Shown here one piece after another: positions 10,085 through 22,390 of a DNA stretch of 64,000 bases (position 1 is the first letter of the stretch; every line of letters begins with the position of its first letter). The stretch lies in contig JADDOH010023155.1 of NCBI GenBank assembly GCA_016648135.1, forward strand, positions 1-64,000, given 5' to 3'. Below the pieces are notes generated by a model. The model searched no databases. It saw only the letters and a program-made list of their open reading frames with translations, and was not told the origin of the DNA. A program made the position numbers and the translations under genes. Source of the stretch: Agrypnia vestita. Taxonomy: Eukaryota; Arthropoda; Insecta; Trichoptera; Phryganeidae.

Positions 10085-10305
10085 GACTATACTACATATC
10101 CCAATTATAATAATTTTCTTTCTGTCTTTTCGTCCGTCCGTCCATCTATCTGTCTGTCCCTGTAACATCGTATAACGTCCGTAACTTTTTAATAGCAAAA
10201 AATTTCTTTCGAATTTTTTTTTTTAATAAAATAAACAAATACTTATTCCTTAGGAACCGACATGTAAAAGTACCTTTATTTTTGACGGGTTACAGCTAGT
10301 ATTCA
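10085..10305. repeat. Dispersed repeat with GACGGGTTACAGCTAGTA end
   Basis: CCCAATTATAATAATTT, a Cys/Thr-type CGTCCGTCCATC run, AATACTTATTCCTTAGGRAC and finally TTTTTGACGGGTTACAGCTAGT recur in the same order at 61400-61573. Shorter ends recur at about 1449, 17650, 24885 and 31235. It is an abundant non-coding repeat of unknown class. Confidence 0.65.
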
Positions 10306-10309
10306 TAAT

Positions 10310-11075
10310 AATAACAGTGTTGCAACATCACATTTTTTATTTCTCTACCTTGCATTATTTCCTATTTATCAAGCACGTGCAGTCAATACACTGAAGCATG
10401 ACGCAAACACATATAAATATTTATCTGACAGAATTTTATAATATATTAAAATCTGAATAAATATAATAATTATGATAGGAATATTACGAGACACACATTT
10501 TATTTAAATTTATTTTGTACAAATCTAGTAAAGTATAAATTATTTCATGATTTATTTACTTGAATATCTTTAACATACATCAACTGTAACTGTTATTTCT
10601 GACATCTTTTTAAAACAGTTAATTATTATAATATAATCATTGACTTCTAGTGATGGTATTTGAACCGGTTCCACAATAACTGTTATTTGGAATATGCATC
10701 TGATTGTATCGATGATTGATAACTGATTTATCGCAATTTGACGTGCTCTAGACAACACGGTTACCAACTATCGATGCAATCCGGTACAAATCTCAAATAA
10801 CTGAACCATGAGTAACCGGTTGAATTAACGGTTTGATCGTGACTTTTTTCTACTCCTGAATCGATTCCAGGATCATCAAAATCGATTCACGAAACTCCAG
10901 GTTTCAAGATTGACTGGAAATTGGATTCACTAATCATAATGTCCCATAGCAGTCTGACTCCAGATTCTAAAAGATAGATTCAATCCTTAGCACAGACTTA
11001 TCCAAGAAACTATGTTAGTTGTTAGTGCAGGAAATACATTCTTAAAAATACCGTTATATTGTAAAAAGATTTGGA
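10310..11075. other. Non-coding interval
   Basis: AT-rich sequence with an AAGCATGACGC motif at about 10396, part of a dispersed ACATTGAAGCATGAC repeat. I see no gene. Confidence 0.6.
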
Positions 11076-13100
11076 TTAACCCATTTTTCGCTGACGTTGC
11101 GGCAGCGCAACGGTTATTTGAACAGGTCATATTCTGAGAATTCGGTAAGGAATTTCCGTAATTAGCTTAGGTGTGTATTGTCAAGGTCTTATTATACCCT
11201 TAAATAGGTTCAAGTATCAATATATTATATTTAGTCACAATTCAGAGTTCTTCAAAAAAGGACACGACGCGACACTCAGGTAAGCTGTTTTTGAATACAT
11301 TATATTTTTAACGTATTACAAAATATTTTAATATTTTTTTATCATTTCTTAAAAAAAATTATATAAAATTTAATAATGAATAGTTTTTGTAAAAATAAAA
11401 AACTTATAAAGTGCAAATATAATACGAATTATTTGGCTGTTGCGTCAGTGCAACGTCAGCGAAATGTGGGGGTAAAATCCATTCCAATATTTTACGCACG
11501 AATGCCATCAACGAATTTTAATATCGTGATTTTTTGCTTTAGGATGAATAAAAAGATTTTTTTTACAAGAGGCTGCTGATTTTATTGCATAGAACTGGAA
11601 TGTTGATAGTAATGAAGAAGAAGACAATCCAGATGTAGTTATTTTACCTCCTGAAGTTTCCGAACTTACCGACGAAGAGGACTTTGATGATAATGATATA
11701 CACGAAGACAATATATATAACGATGTACTCAAGGATAAAGCAGGAACCTTGGAAGTAAATTCAATAAGGTTGGTGAGTGAACCTTCAACATCTCAGTGTT
11801 CAACTTTCCAGGCGAGGCGAGCCAAGGAAAATGCAATGGTCCAAATCACAGCCAAGTCTTGGACATTAGCTTCATCAGATGTACATTTATTTATGCATTT
11901 GATCTATATACGAGGAAAACTGTAGAGCCTTCAAAACATTTATAAATTGGGTATTGGAGCAAAAGTGACGGGTCTTCTGAAAAATTTAGAAATCCAGCTC
12001 ACCACATTGTTTATTTTGATAATTTATTTACTTCTATCCCCCTTATGATATATTTGAGGAATAATTTGTTTTTCGCCACTGGCACAATAAGAGAAAATCG
12101 TCTAAAGAATATTGGATGGTTAAAATCCTCCAAAGAAATAAAAAAAAATGGGGTGAATTCGATTATAGATTTGAAAAGAAAACTATGATTGTAGTTGTTC
12201 GATGAAAGGATAGTGGCTTCGAATTGTCATGGGATTGAACCAATTAAAAATATTGCAAGGTACCTAATTAAATATTAAAAAAAAACTATGTAACAATCAC
12301 TCAACCTAATGCTGTTACACAATATAATCGTTTTGATTTAACGGATAACTTTGTTTCCAACTAAGAATAAGAGTTCGCGGGAAAAAGTGGTGGTGGGCCA
12401 TATTTTCAAACTTCTGTGATGTGGTAGTGTGTAATTCATGGATACTCTATCAAATGGTTCATCCTGAAGAAAATATGTGCCTTTTAAATTTTAAAAGACT
12501 TATAGCACCCACATATATGAAATCATCAAAAGCGAACTTATTGTGCATAGAAAAACCATTAGATTTTTAATATCATCAGGTCCAAATCCAGGCACTCAAC
12601 ATTTTTGGAGAAGAAATCAAATCAGAAAAAGATGCAGGGTGTTATTCCCTAATATATTTTATATGTGAACTGTGCAATGTCGCGTTACATCATAAATGTC
12701 ATGAAACGTACCACAAAGGAAAATAGAATCACTAAAATCACGTAAATCCTTTTATATGTTTTTATTGTTTAGTCATAAGTTTTATATATCCAGTTTACGT
12801 TTTATCTCCATAAGTTAGTAATATGTTTAGTTATTAAGCAAATATATTTTTTTCTTAATAGTGTATAAAAATCTTGAGAAATAAATGTCCTAAAACCTGT
12901 ACATGTTTTGTTTCATACTTGTACCGTTTACCCCCCTATTTCGCTGACGTTGCGAAAATGCAACACCTCAAATTTTCCAAATTAAAAGATTTTTCCATAT
13001 TTTTTTGACGAAATTTTCTTAAAGGTATAGTTTTAGAACATATTCTCAAATTTCATAAAAATCGAACAACGAGAACTGGTAGCGGCGTTTAATGGGTTAA
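11076..13100 (+). mobile_element. piggyBac-type DNA transposon relic, both ends present
   Basis: The element is bounded by TTAA on each side (11076-11079 and 13097-13100), the obligatory piggyBac target. Immediately inside, both ends begin CCCATT in inverted orientation. Subterminal copies of TTTCGCTGACGTTGC occur at about 11087 and 12938 in one orientation and at about 11450-11465 in the other. The interior carries a broken piggyBac-family transposase. It is about 2.0 kb, shorter than the usual 2.4-2.5 kb. Confidence 0.85.
11578..12730 (+). pseudogene. piggyBac-derived (PGBD-like) transposase, multiply broken
   Basis: Plus-strand frames carry an acidic N-terminal region with LPPEVSELTDEEDFDDNDIH, the style of insect PGBD proteins. 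Next comes a stretch HIVYFDNLFTSIPLMIYLRN, matching the conserved FDNFFTS block near the second catalytic Asp. At the end CELCNVALHHKCHETYHK resembles the C-terminal Cys/His-rich zinc domain of piggyBac transposases. Several in-frame stops and frame changes separate these blocks, so no functional enzyme is made. Family assignment agrees with the TTAA ends. Confidence 0.8.
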
Positions 13101-13744
13101 CAAACTTGCTGTTCAACATTATCCAGCAGTTAACTTTTACTGACTTCAAAAAAGGCTTTTATGTCTGTGTCTTTCTTCCCTTTGTACGGGGAAAAAACAA
13201 AGAGCCTTGTAAGTACATTAACCATACCTTTCCCCCTTGTTCACACCTGTTTACATTTGTCATAATAAACTACCAGGAATGGACGACTTCTAAACAGATT
13301 AGGACAACAGCCGGGTGTCGTCCTGCATTTTTGTGGTTCGACACGGATTAGTTATGGGTTATGGTAGCAGCAAGCAGCGACGCCGAACACCTTTCTTCCT
13401 CGAATTAAAAGGATAAGCGTGTCATTATAATGCCCAGGTATAAAGGTAAAGAAAAGGACATAAGAACGACACCTTTTGTATATGCATGTGGACAAGTGAG
13501 TTTTGAATACTTGATTTATTGGCGCATTAAGAAAATATTCTACGCGAAGTAACATGTTGATCGTTTGTGGTAAATACATATGTAATAAATGATGTCACCA
13601 ATATCTAAATTACTTTGATGAATAAATTTCTGCGGTTTTTTTAAAAATCATATTGTAAATTTTAACCAAAAACGAAAAATTAACATATTAACATAGATTC
13701 GCTCTACATACATTTTAAATAGGATCCAATTACTATCTCTTATT
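13101..13744. other. Non-coding interval
   Basis: No recognisable gene or repeat. Open frames here are short and of random composition. Confidence 0.6.
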
Positions 13745-14090
13745 CTTCTTCTTCTTCTATCTCTTATCCTAATGAGTCGGGGTCCCTGCACTGCATAGAA
13801 GGTTCCACATTTTTTTTTCTCCACGCCAGCCCAATTTAGTTGCAACCTCGCTTCGCAGCAGTCCTCCAATTGTTTCCGCCAGCTCCTCGTAGGACGCTCC
13901 CTTGGTCTTCTGCCTTCTGGTCTTGCCTGGAATGTCCGCTTTGGCAGTCCATCTGCCGGCATCCGCAAGATATGTCCCAGCCACCGTGACTGTGTTTTCT
14001 CGATAAACGTCAAAAAGGGTTCTCTTATTCGAATATTTCTGATTCTATCCCTTCTGGTAATTCCTACTATTCCTCGTAGAAATCCCATTT
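13745..14090 (-). pseudogene. LINE C-terminal fragment with (GAA)n tail
   Basis: The minus frame reads RIREPFLTFIEKTQSRWLGHILRMP, then a basic RPRERPTRSWRKQLEDC stretch and NWAGVEKKKCGTFYAVQGP. SRWLGHILRMPxDGLPKR is a classic LINE polymerase ending. The copy finishes in a (GAA)n run (TTC on the plus strand near 13743). The copy at 30715-31000 has the same GAA tail, pointing to an RTE/CR1-style 3' microsatellite end. Confidence 0.75.
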
Positions 14091-14484
14091 CGGCGGCCGA
14101 TTACTTTCTTATGTTGTGATTCATAATCTCACCTTTATGAAAATTAAGGGCTAATCAAATGAACCAAAACACTGCGATTTACCAGTATTTTAAGAGGACT
14201 AAGTAACAGTGGCATGCATGAGGTATATAAACTTAGGTTATACTGTTACCAGGGGCCCGCAGTGAGAACATTGAAGCATGACTTTTTCTAAGAATATATT
14301 TCGAAAAAAATCTAAACTAAAATCACAATAGTTACCATATCATTCAGATTTTAATATTTCATTATATTCTCTGGGATAAATATTAAATTTTGTTTTTTTT
14401 TTCCAATATATGTTAACTTAAAAGTCATGCTTTATTGTTCTCACTGCACGCGCCTGGCTGTTACCGAAGATGCCAATTAGGTAT

Positions 14485-14675
14485 CGGGTCTTGTTATTAG
14501 GACACTCACCTCGTAATCCAAATGTCGCAGGTTCGAACCTCACTACATACCAGCAAGTTAGTCCTATTTTCATAGCACAAGCGTTTAGCTTATTTTGAAA
14601 ATAGCAAGAATATTAATATGACACGTATTCCGTGCTCGCATCTCTAATTAAAAAAAAAATTAAACACATAACTCT
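14485..14675 (+). repeat. tRNA-headed SINE, complete copy
   Basis: A tRNA-like head with B box GGTTCGAACC (14485-14553) is followed by the body CAAGTTAGTCCTATTTTCATAG, AAGCGTTTAGCTTATTTTGAAAATAG and ACACGTATTCCGTGCTCGCATCTC, then an A-rich tail. The same order is found, inverted, at 28455-28638 and 38825-38992. A headless copy is at 47600-47706. Confidence 0.8.
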
Positions 14676-14744
14676 CTATATATCAATTTGCGTCACCAAC
14701 GCTACCAGATGGCTCTTTTATCTCGCTTACACAGGCATGTAAAT

Positions 14745-14870
14745 CTTTAATGGGTAGCCCAGGTGGTGAAAGTTGCGTTGTGTAAAGTGATCACTTAAGC
14801 CAGCTCGTGCAGGCCGTAAGCCCTGGGCCATCCTTTAGAAACTTCCATACACGTTTCTCATATCACCTGT
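14745..14870 (-). repeat. Short inverted-repeat element, GTGATCACTTAAGCC family, partial
   Basis: It shares GTTGTGTAAAGTGATCACTTAAGCC and the following GGCCGTAAGCCCTGGGC stretch with the copies at 8590 and 16125. The terminal repeats are not preserved. Confidence 0.6.
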
Positions 14871-15719
14871 TTACAAAATCTATCCCAGAACATTTTTAAT
14901 ATTCGTTGTTTTCTTTTACTATTTTATGTTTTGAGCTGTTTTTCTTTCTCTGTTTTTTTTCATTTTGTTCTTCAATGCTTCCAGTAAGAGTTCATGTAAG
15001 AGTTTTTTGTATATAAAGCGCCCTTGGGGTGAAATTTTCACAAAAATGGCGCTATCTATTATTATTATTATTATGAATGTATTCCATCTGATGGGAACGG
15101 CTTTGAAGGGGATTACATTAATATTGATGAATAGATAAAGATTTTTTAAACCTCATATACATACAAACTACATTGGTGTTTTGGCTTCTCATTGGCTCTG
15201 TCAAATATATTTTCGCAATGCCTATCTCTCGTAATATACACGGGCATGACGAACGAAGCAGGCATTGTGTAATTCGTAAATTAAAATTGTCGGGACAATT
15301 TTGAATATTATTTATTCGGTACGAAGTGTTGCACGTCAAACGTTGCGTACATTATATACACACATTTCCAAACGGTACATATAACCAGTAGTCAAATACA
15401 ATAAAAAATTAAAATCGTGTATCTATGCACATAAAATTATTACGTTACGGTTTAAGTATGAAGTTGGTTAAGTCAGAAAACGAAAGGAATTTTTTGTACC
15501 CAATCGTGAATGTATAGAAACATAAGTTAGGTTTCATTGCCGAAGAATCGGCGGTTATTATGTATACATAAAAAAAACAATTTAACATTCAATAAATTTT
15601 TAAGTGTAGGTTACCTATATGTTGATATAGAAAGGATATTGTTTTGTTAGCTTTTTTAAATAGTTTTGAATACGCTTGTTATTAATTGCACTCGGTCGTA
15701 TTCTGAACTAAGCAATATT

Positions 15720-15896
15720 TTTTTATTTACGCTTCAACGGGCCAAGCGGCCCAATTAAAGCCCAGAAGCGTAACACATCACAAAACACCCAAGTTTGAGT
15801 AAATCACATAGATTAATTGTGACCTCGCAGGGAATCGAACCCGGAACCCTCGGTGTAGGAGACCAGTTTCATACCCACTGGGCTACGAGAGACGCC
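15720..15896 (-). repeat. tRNA-headed SINE, second family
   Basis: The minus strand shows CGTCTCTCGTAGCCCAGTGGG (A-box region) and GGGTTCGATTCCC (B box), then a body containing GGGCTTTAATTGGGCCGCTTGG, and a T/A-rich end. The body differs from the family at 14485. Confidence 0.7.
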
Positions 15897-16124
15897 AATG
15901 CTACATCTGTATCTTGACAGTCATTGTATAACATTATGATGCCGCCAATTTTGACGTTTTTTTTTTGACAGATTTAAAATTTTATTGACCACCTTCAAGA
16001 ATCATCCAAACTGAACAACTTAATAGCGATGTCGCAGACTTAGAAAGTAGGTATGCCTTTGTCCCATTTCAATGCACCATTTCAAAAATAATAAATAAAT
16101 AATATATAATTAAGATAAATTACG

Positions 16125-16300
16125 AAAATCTCACAGAGATAAAGCTATTTATATAAGAAATATATATGAAAGTCTTTTTTGTACGATGTTTCAGGGCTTA
16201 CAACCTGTATTAGTTGGCTTAAGTGATCACTCTAACAATTCCATCGTTATAACATCTAAACATCAAATTTTCGCAAGTTATATATATGTTCCAAATCATT
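16125..16300 (+). repeat. Short inverted-repeat element, GTGATCACTTAAGCC family, partial
   Basis: It contains AAATCTCACAGAGATAAAGC and GGCTTAAGTGATCACTCTAAC in the same order as the intact copies at 20067 and 37732. The right end has decayed. Confidence 0.6.
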
Positions 16301-16484
16301 TCTCATCATGTCTCTTCTCATGAAACAGTACACATAGTTTTTACACACTTCTATATTTTTAATGTATAGTACTAAGCAATATTCTTTTTAAGGTATGGGT
16401 ATATATGATATTCTTATGAATTATTCAACGTATAAATACTTTTGTTAAATAAATAATTATGTTAAATAATATGTAATTGATCCT

Positions 16485-16855
16485 AACTAACCATCACGCC
16501 GTTTCTCCGCAGGGGTATGCAGAGAGAATAGAACGCCAAATCCCACTATCTTGGCACACTACTTTTGCATCGGCTACATTCATACATCTTCTCATGTTGT
16601 TGTTGATGCCTTTAACAGGACGTCATCCACCAATATTTGTAGAATCTGATCTTTCGTGGACGCCCTCTATTCCTGTTACCTTCAACACTTGCCCTACATA
16701 TATTTTTATCCATCCTTTCCTCGCTCGTACCTTTTACATAACCAAACCATCTCAGCACTCCTTTCTTTATTTTATCTACCACACTGCAGCCAGCGTTACA
16801 TTCACTTCTAATTTGTTCATTCCTCACTCTGTCGACCAAATCCATTCCTAATCGG
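16485..16855 (-). pseudogene. LINE C-terminal fragment
   Basis: The minus frame reads MDLVDRVRNEQIRSECNAGC, SVVDKIKKGVLRWFGYVKG and GRPRK, the same family as 5760-6170 with a frameshift near 16640. The remaining tail is recoverable in another frame down to 16485. Confidence 0.75.
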
Positions 16856-16859
16856 TATC

Positions 16860-18040
16860 GGGTTCACTGTTTATATCTTCTCAATATAATACCCATTAAG
16901 GAACCAGAATAATAAATCTATCAATATTTTATTAGTATTCTTTTCAGAATCCCTCCCCTGTGTTAAGTTGCCAATTAGCCGGATTCAGAAATTTAACTAC
17001 CCAATATTTCATACAATATTCGCCAGAGGTCTGCGGGCTATGTCGTACACGTCATAAAATTATCATATTAATCTTGCGGGCCATCAAATGTTTTGATTAG
17101 CCGAAGATTATATGTAATATACGATGGGAGACGCGAAATAGGCCTGCACCATATCGCGTGGTTTGAATCATGGGAACATAAATAAACATAAGTTATAACT
17201 TCTCATATCTCCATTATTTTCGCCATTCGACGCAAGACGCCAGCTTTTGAATAGGTTAAACAGTATAAATACCCGGGGATCGCCATTTTAGCCAGGTTTC
17301 TTAGTTTCTGTAGCCTTAATCATATAAAAACTGTAATTTCATGCATATTATAGCCGTTTATGAGATACGATTGGACACATCGATAGAAGATTGCAAGTTT
17401 CATAGGCAGGCAATTTTTATGTGCATTTTTCTCAAAACCCTTTCCTTGTAGATAGACCCTTGTGATCTTGATCCCAGGAAATGTGACCAGTAACATGATT
17501 TAAAACGAGAAATAAATATTCGGGAATAATATTTACCTTTTTTCTAGTACCTACTCATTACAATGATTTAAATTTCGATCTTTAAGCGAGATCAAAGAGC
17601 GAATCATTTAGTGAAAGTTTTACTATCGAATTTGAGTTTAACAGAATACTAGCTATAACCCGTTAAAAATGACGTACTTTTATTATGTATTTCGGCTGCC
17701 AGTTAAGGCTGAGAAAACAGCGCCGTCTAGAACAGCGCAGCGACTTAATAGCGTCAGTGATGGACATTATTAGAGAATGAAGTTTTCTGTTTCTTTTTAT
17801 ACCTCATTATTATATTATACCTCATTGTTTGAGCCATCTGGTAGCGTTATTGGCGGACATTGTTACATAGAGGATCATATATTTTGATTAATGATTAATT
17901 CCAATGACATATGCTATATCCAACTATTTTTTCATGTCATGTTATTGTTAATTTATTAAATATTTTTATTTTGATTTATACTTCCTAATATCTATGCCTT
18001 AAACATTTTGTTTGTAATGTAAATATTATAAAATAAAATA
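16860..18040. other. Non-coding interval with short repeats
   Basis: No gene seen. About 17650-17900 carries the ACTAGCTATAACCCGTTAAA end and a CATCTGGTAGCGTTA segment that recurs at about 28260 and 14700. Confidence 0.6.
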
Positions 18041-18045
18041 AATTG

Positions 18046-18090
18046 AATTGAAATTGAAATTGAAATTGAAATTGAAATTGAAAATTGAAA
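18046..18090 (+). repeat. (AAATTG)n hexanucleotide microsatellite
   Basis: About seven tandem AAATTG units preceded by AATAAAATAAATTG. It is probably a slipped LINE 3' tail. Confidence 0.9.
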
Positions 18091-18589
18091 TAATGGATGC
18101 ACTTATTAGTTTTAATTTTCATTAAACTGTAATATTTTAAAATAATTTAATTCAGAGTATTTTATTAAAAAAGTATAAGTTCAATGTTTTAATTTTATTA
18201 AACAACAATTTTTAAATCATACTAATTTTGAAAACGGAATGAGATCAGCTATTGGATAGGAAGTTACGGACGGACATTAGAAATTATTATTTTTGTATTA
18301 TTATCACATTGCATTGATACATTAAATATAAATATGCACGTTGCTGGAGCCGGCCCAAGACGCTTGTAATTGAGATATTAGGTTGAGTATGAAATAAGTA
18401 TCGTATTTTTTATGTACTCCTAGTATAATGATTCAAATTCAGTTTATTAAAACTGTAAACCTGCTCGGATAGTTAACTATTAGAGAATGAACTTCAATGG
18501 TGCATTTTTGTATGTGTGAATGTGTTTTAACTGTTTTTAGAATTTCATTTAAGTATCAATAATTCTCACTTATGGAATCAAAATAAAAA

Positions 18590-19090
18590 TGTATTTTATT
18601 TTTTTATTTATTAATGCCCTACAGAACTTTTACAAACAAATATGTAAAGTATACATTTCAGAATAGATAGTTTAAAGAAAAAATAATAATAAATAAAGTG
18701 GAAAGAAAATACTTAAAATACAGATACAAATATATAAAGATAAATATAATACAAAGTAAAAAGCAAGTACATATATAACAAGCAGAAGCATAAGGAAAAC
18801 ACGATAAAATTTAAATTCAAAAACAAAGAAAAGTAATAATATAGAGTGAAAAGCAATAGCACAAGTTTAGAAAGTCATAATATAATAAAAATTTTACATA
18901 ACAGTTAGTTATCTCATTCAACCAACAATCAAAACAAATAAAAATCAATTATTTAAATCCAATTCGACAAATACTAGTAATCTTTCAAAACACCTTTTAA
19001 TATATGTTTGAATATTATAAAGTTATTGGCAAAGACGTCAAATTGCTCGTGTTACCAGGAAGTTATTTGGTTCTCATTTTAGTATACATC
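18590..19090 (-). repeat. LINE 3' end, inverted copy of 1-835
   Basis: The reverse complement aligns with 184-530 and 735-835, including TTATGCTTCTxxTT, the TTTATCTTTATATATTTG stretch and the final GGGCATTAATAAATAAA tail. It helps define the 3' UTR of this LINE family. Confidence 0.75.
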
Positions 19091-19423
19091 GATTGAGCAA
19101 TGGCCTATCAGGAAGACTATCCTATGGTTCCCACCAGGTATCTGCGGGTGACCTAGGATGCAGACGATGGCAGGTAATGACGGCTATTCCCTGCAAGCTT
19201 CGGTTTAAGGCAGGAAGCCATAAAAATAAAGTACCATCAATCTGCAGTCCGCAGGTCAAACCAAAGCCCGCGTTAATTCCACGAACATAATTCCTATGTA
19301 CACACACGCAGGTAATTCAGTTCAGTTTGCTGTGTCAGCTTCTGCAGAGTATACTGTAGATGTAACGGTTAAAGCTGGCATTAGCACTAACACATTCAAA
19401 CGACGACAGTTTGAGAGTATGCA

Positions 19424-20912
19424 GTGTGTCCGGTGACTATTGTCGGAGCTGTTACAGGCGGATTCCTGCCATAATAATCAGTCGAAAATGTTGAAGCCAC
19501 CATGACCTAATCAATAATTAATCATTAATTTATCGATTGTTGCGCGGTATGATCGATAATCCTGAAATTATGCAGAGCATTGGTTTGTATTTTCCTAATA
19601 ATTACGTCAGACATCGTTAGCATAGATTGTTTCACATTCCAATATACAGGACCAACCTGCCGATGGTTATGCCTGTTGGAAGAGCCATAGCTATGCTGAA
19701 CAAAACCGCTTAGGATATTGATATATTCCATGTGTCTGAGGGGTTTTTCCGAAGTAGGATTCTCTTACACCTTTGACCAGATTGTACACTTGTACAGGTC
19801 ATTTTTAATTGTTTAATAATAAATATTTGATTTTATTCTATATATATTTATATATATATCCCTGTATGTATGTATATGTATATTTTTAGATATGACTTCA
19901 AAGTTTGTAATATACATATTATGGAATAAATAAAAATTGAAATGAAAAAAATAAATTGAATTGAATTGAATTATGGAGATATGCAATATCAAAGTTTTCA
20001 TTTTTTTTCAATATTTCTAACGTATTTTTGTGCGAATAATTGCACTATCATTACAATAACTTATAGATCAATCAATATATTATAGATGTCTCACAGAGAC
20101 GAAATTATATTTTTGTGAGAAAGTAGGTGTGGAAGTCTTTTGGGTGTTCATAGGCTGGCTTAAGTGATCACTTTACACAATGTAACGTTCGCCATTTTCA
20201 ACCATGATAGAATACCATGTCTACTAAATTTTGGAAGTTGTATATATTTAAATTATACGGGTTTAATCTATAATATATTGATTGATTAGTGATGTCCCTG
20301 TGACAAAAATGCGGTAATGTTCTGAAAAATTTGGACATACTCAAAATATTCACAATAACTTATATCGATTATAAAAAATTCATTTGCTTCAATACAAATC
20401 AAATAAAATGATAAAAACCTTGTAAAAAATATCTATTTTCAATTTTCGCAAGATTTTTATCATTTTATTCGACGTGTATTATAGCGAACAAAATTTTCAT
20501 AATTTATATAATTTACTGTAATGATAGTTCAACTTTTTGCGAAAAAAAGTCAGAAATATTGAAAAAATACAAACTTTGATACTTTATATCTCTATAACTA
20601 TTAATCAGGCGCGTGCAGTGGGAACATTGAAGCATGACTTTTTGTAATCGTATATTTTGGAAAAAAAATAGAAATCAAATATTTATGCTACAGATTTTTG
20701 TGATATATCAAAATATGAATACTACGATAAAAAATGTGATAGAAATATTATGAAATATATATTGTATTCCGACTTTTTTTTCAAATAATTAGTTACGTAT
20801 AAATCATGCTGCGATGTTCATATTAATCATGGTTGCTTGAACATTTTTGACTCTTAGCAGGAATCCACCTGTAGAGGCTTCGACAATGATCACCGGACAC
20901 ACTTTATAAATT
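19424..20912. mobile_element. Foldback-type inverted-repeat element with a nested insertion
   Basis: The left arm from 19424 (GTGTGTCCGGTGACTATTGTC, then CAGGCGGATTCCTGCC and CCACCATGACCTAATC) is matched in reverse at 20825-20912 (CATGGTTGCTTGAACATTTT, AGGAATCCACCTGTAGAGGC, CAATGATCACCGGACACAC). A smaller relative is at 52799-53231. A short element at 20067-20286 is nested within, and the interior is enlarged by other repeats. There is no coding capacity. Confidence 0.6.
20067..20286 (+). mobile_element. MITE-like short inverted-repeat element (GTGATCACTTAAGCC family)
   Basis: Perfect 20-bp terminal inverted repeats, ATCAATCAATATATTATAGA (20067-20086) and its complement (20267-20286), enclose a 220-bp unit. 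The interior has TCTCACAGAGACGAAATTAT, GGCTTAAGTGATCACTTTAC and a CGTTCGCCATTTxxACC stretch. A second intact copy is at 37732-37942 and several partial copies exist. Confidence 0.75.
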
Positions 20913-21275
20913 GGCGCCCTCTATATTCAGAATGCAACAAAAAAATGATTTCGAAAATTGTTATAATCAACTGATTGAACAGCTTTTAATGTGCGACTTA
21001 AAGTACATTGTGCAATACCTTGGTGTCTCGTAGCTAGTAGCAAAAACTTCGGAGTAGTCTTTTCTATTCAATTTTTAATGGAAAATTTTCTTTACACTTT
21101 TAGTGAAATGTCGACAGTTACGGAGATACGCGACATAGAAGTTTTTTTTTTTTCAATGTTTCCTTATTTCACGTAAAACGTTGGACTGTGATTACAGTAA
21201 CTTATATGTCAAATTAAAAATTTATTCGCTTTAAAACAAGAAGGAAGCTCACTTTTAGGGACCAATTTAATAATA

Positions 21276-22388
21276 TTAGGTCCTTACATATGAAATTGGC
21301 GTTTAGTATGGGAGGAACATAAAGCCGATTTTTTTTTATTATAATATATTTATTTAATCAAAGTATGTACCATTGCTATCTATGCACTTTTGCCATCTCA
21401 TAGGTAGTTCATCGATCCCTTTACTAAAAAAACCATTCGGACGGGAATCAATAAAATCTTTGAAGGCGGTTTGGACTGCCCCATCGGAGCTGAATTTTTT
21501 CCTTTGCAAGAAGTTATCCAAATTTCGAAAAAAATGGTAATCTGTTGGGGCAAGGTCCGGAGAGTACGGTGGATGTCTTAGACATTCCAATTGACGCTCC
21601 TCTAATTTGGTAGCCGTCTGTTGTGCAGTGTGTGGTCTAGCGTTATCATGAAGCAGCAGTGGCCTAGAGCGATTAACCAGCCTCGGTTGTTTAGCAGCTA
21701 GCTTTTCCATCATGGTTTGCAGTTACTGACAATAAACATCTGCCGTAATCGTCTGGCCAGATTTAAGAAAGCTGTAGTGAACGACACCAGCACTAGTCCA
21801 CCAAACGCTCACAAGTAAATTTTTTGGAATCAATTTTCGCTTGGGCATGGTGAGGTACCCACCTTTCAAGCTTTTTCACCTTACCAATTTGCTTCAAGTG
21901 GATTAAAACAGTTTTATCACTAACACCGCAGCCTGCAGCTAACTCGGATGTGGTTTGCGATGGATCCGCTTCCACAATAGCCTTCAATTCTTCATTATCA
22001 ACTTTGGTCTCCGGCCGTCCACGGGGTTTGTTCTGCAGGTCGAAATTTCCAGAACGAAAACGTTGGAACCAAAAACGCACTGTGTGTTCTTTTGCGGCAC
22101 CGTCGCCATACACATCATTAATCCTTCGAGCCGTTTCTGCAGCACTGGTGCCACGGTGGAACTCGTACTCGTAAATAACGCGATATTTCAAGTTTTTCAT
22201 TTTGTAAACTGAGTGACGCAAAGAAAAAAACAATTGAGGAAAAAACAAATGAATTATAATTTTCAAAACACAAATACATGAGTAAATAGCTGTATAAATT
22301 TGGATTTGGAATTCCTAACCAAAGAGAAGATATTTGAGATCAAATTTGCCAGTACGGCAAAACGTCAATTTCATATGTAAGGACCTAA
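21276..22388 (-). mobile_element. mariner (Tc1/mariner superfamily) element, internally deleted
   Basis: Terminal inverted repeats of about 28 bp start TTAGGTCCTTACATATGAAA at 21276 and are matched in reverse ending at 22388. Both ends are flanked by TA (21274-21275 and 22389-22390), the mariner target. The unit is 1113 bp against about 1.28 kb for an intact mariner. The transposase is on the minus strand. Confidence 0.93.
21354..22200 (-). pseudogene. mariner transposase, defective
   Basis: The frame opens at 22200 with MKNLKYRVIYEYEFHRGTSA. It continues through a helix-turn-helix region (FQRFRSGNFDLQNKPRGRP, then VSDKTVLIHLKQIGK) to WVPH. It then breaks into another frame at KRKLIPKNLLVSVWWTSAGV. 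The segment that should hold the first catalytic Asp (the CDEKW region) is missing, a deletion of roughly 150 bp. A TAA stop follows TADVYCQ. The last part, 21354-21713, keeps the second Asp (LLLHDNARPHTA) and third Asp (YSPDLAPTDYHFF) with DD34D-type spacing. No active enzyme can be made. The N-terminal part resembles SETMAR-type mariners. Confidence 0.93.
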
Positions 22389-22390
22389 TA

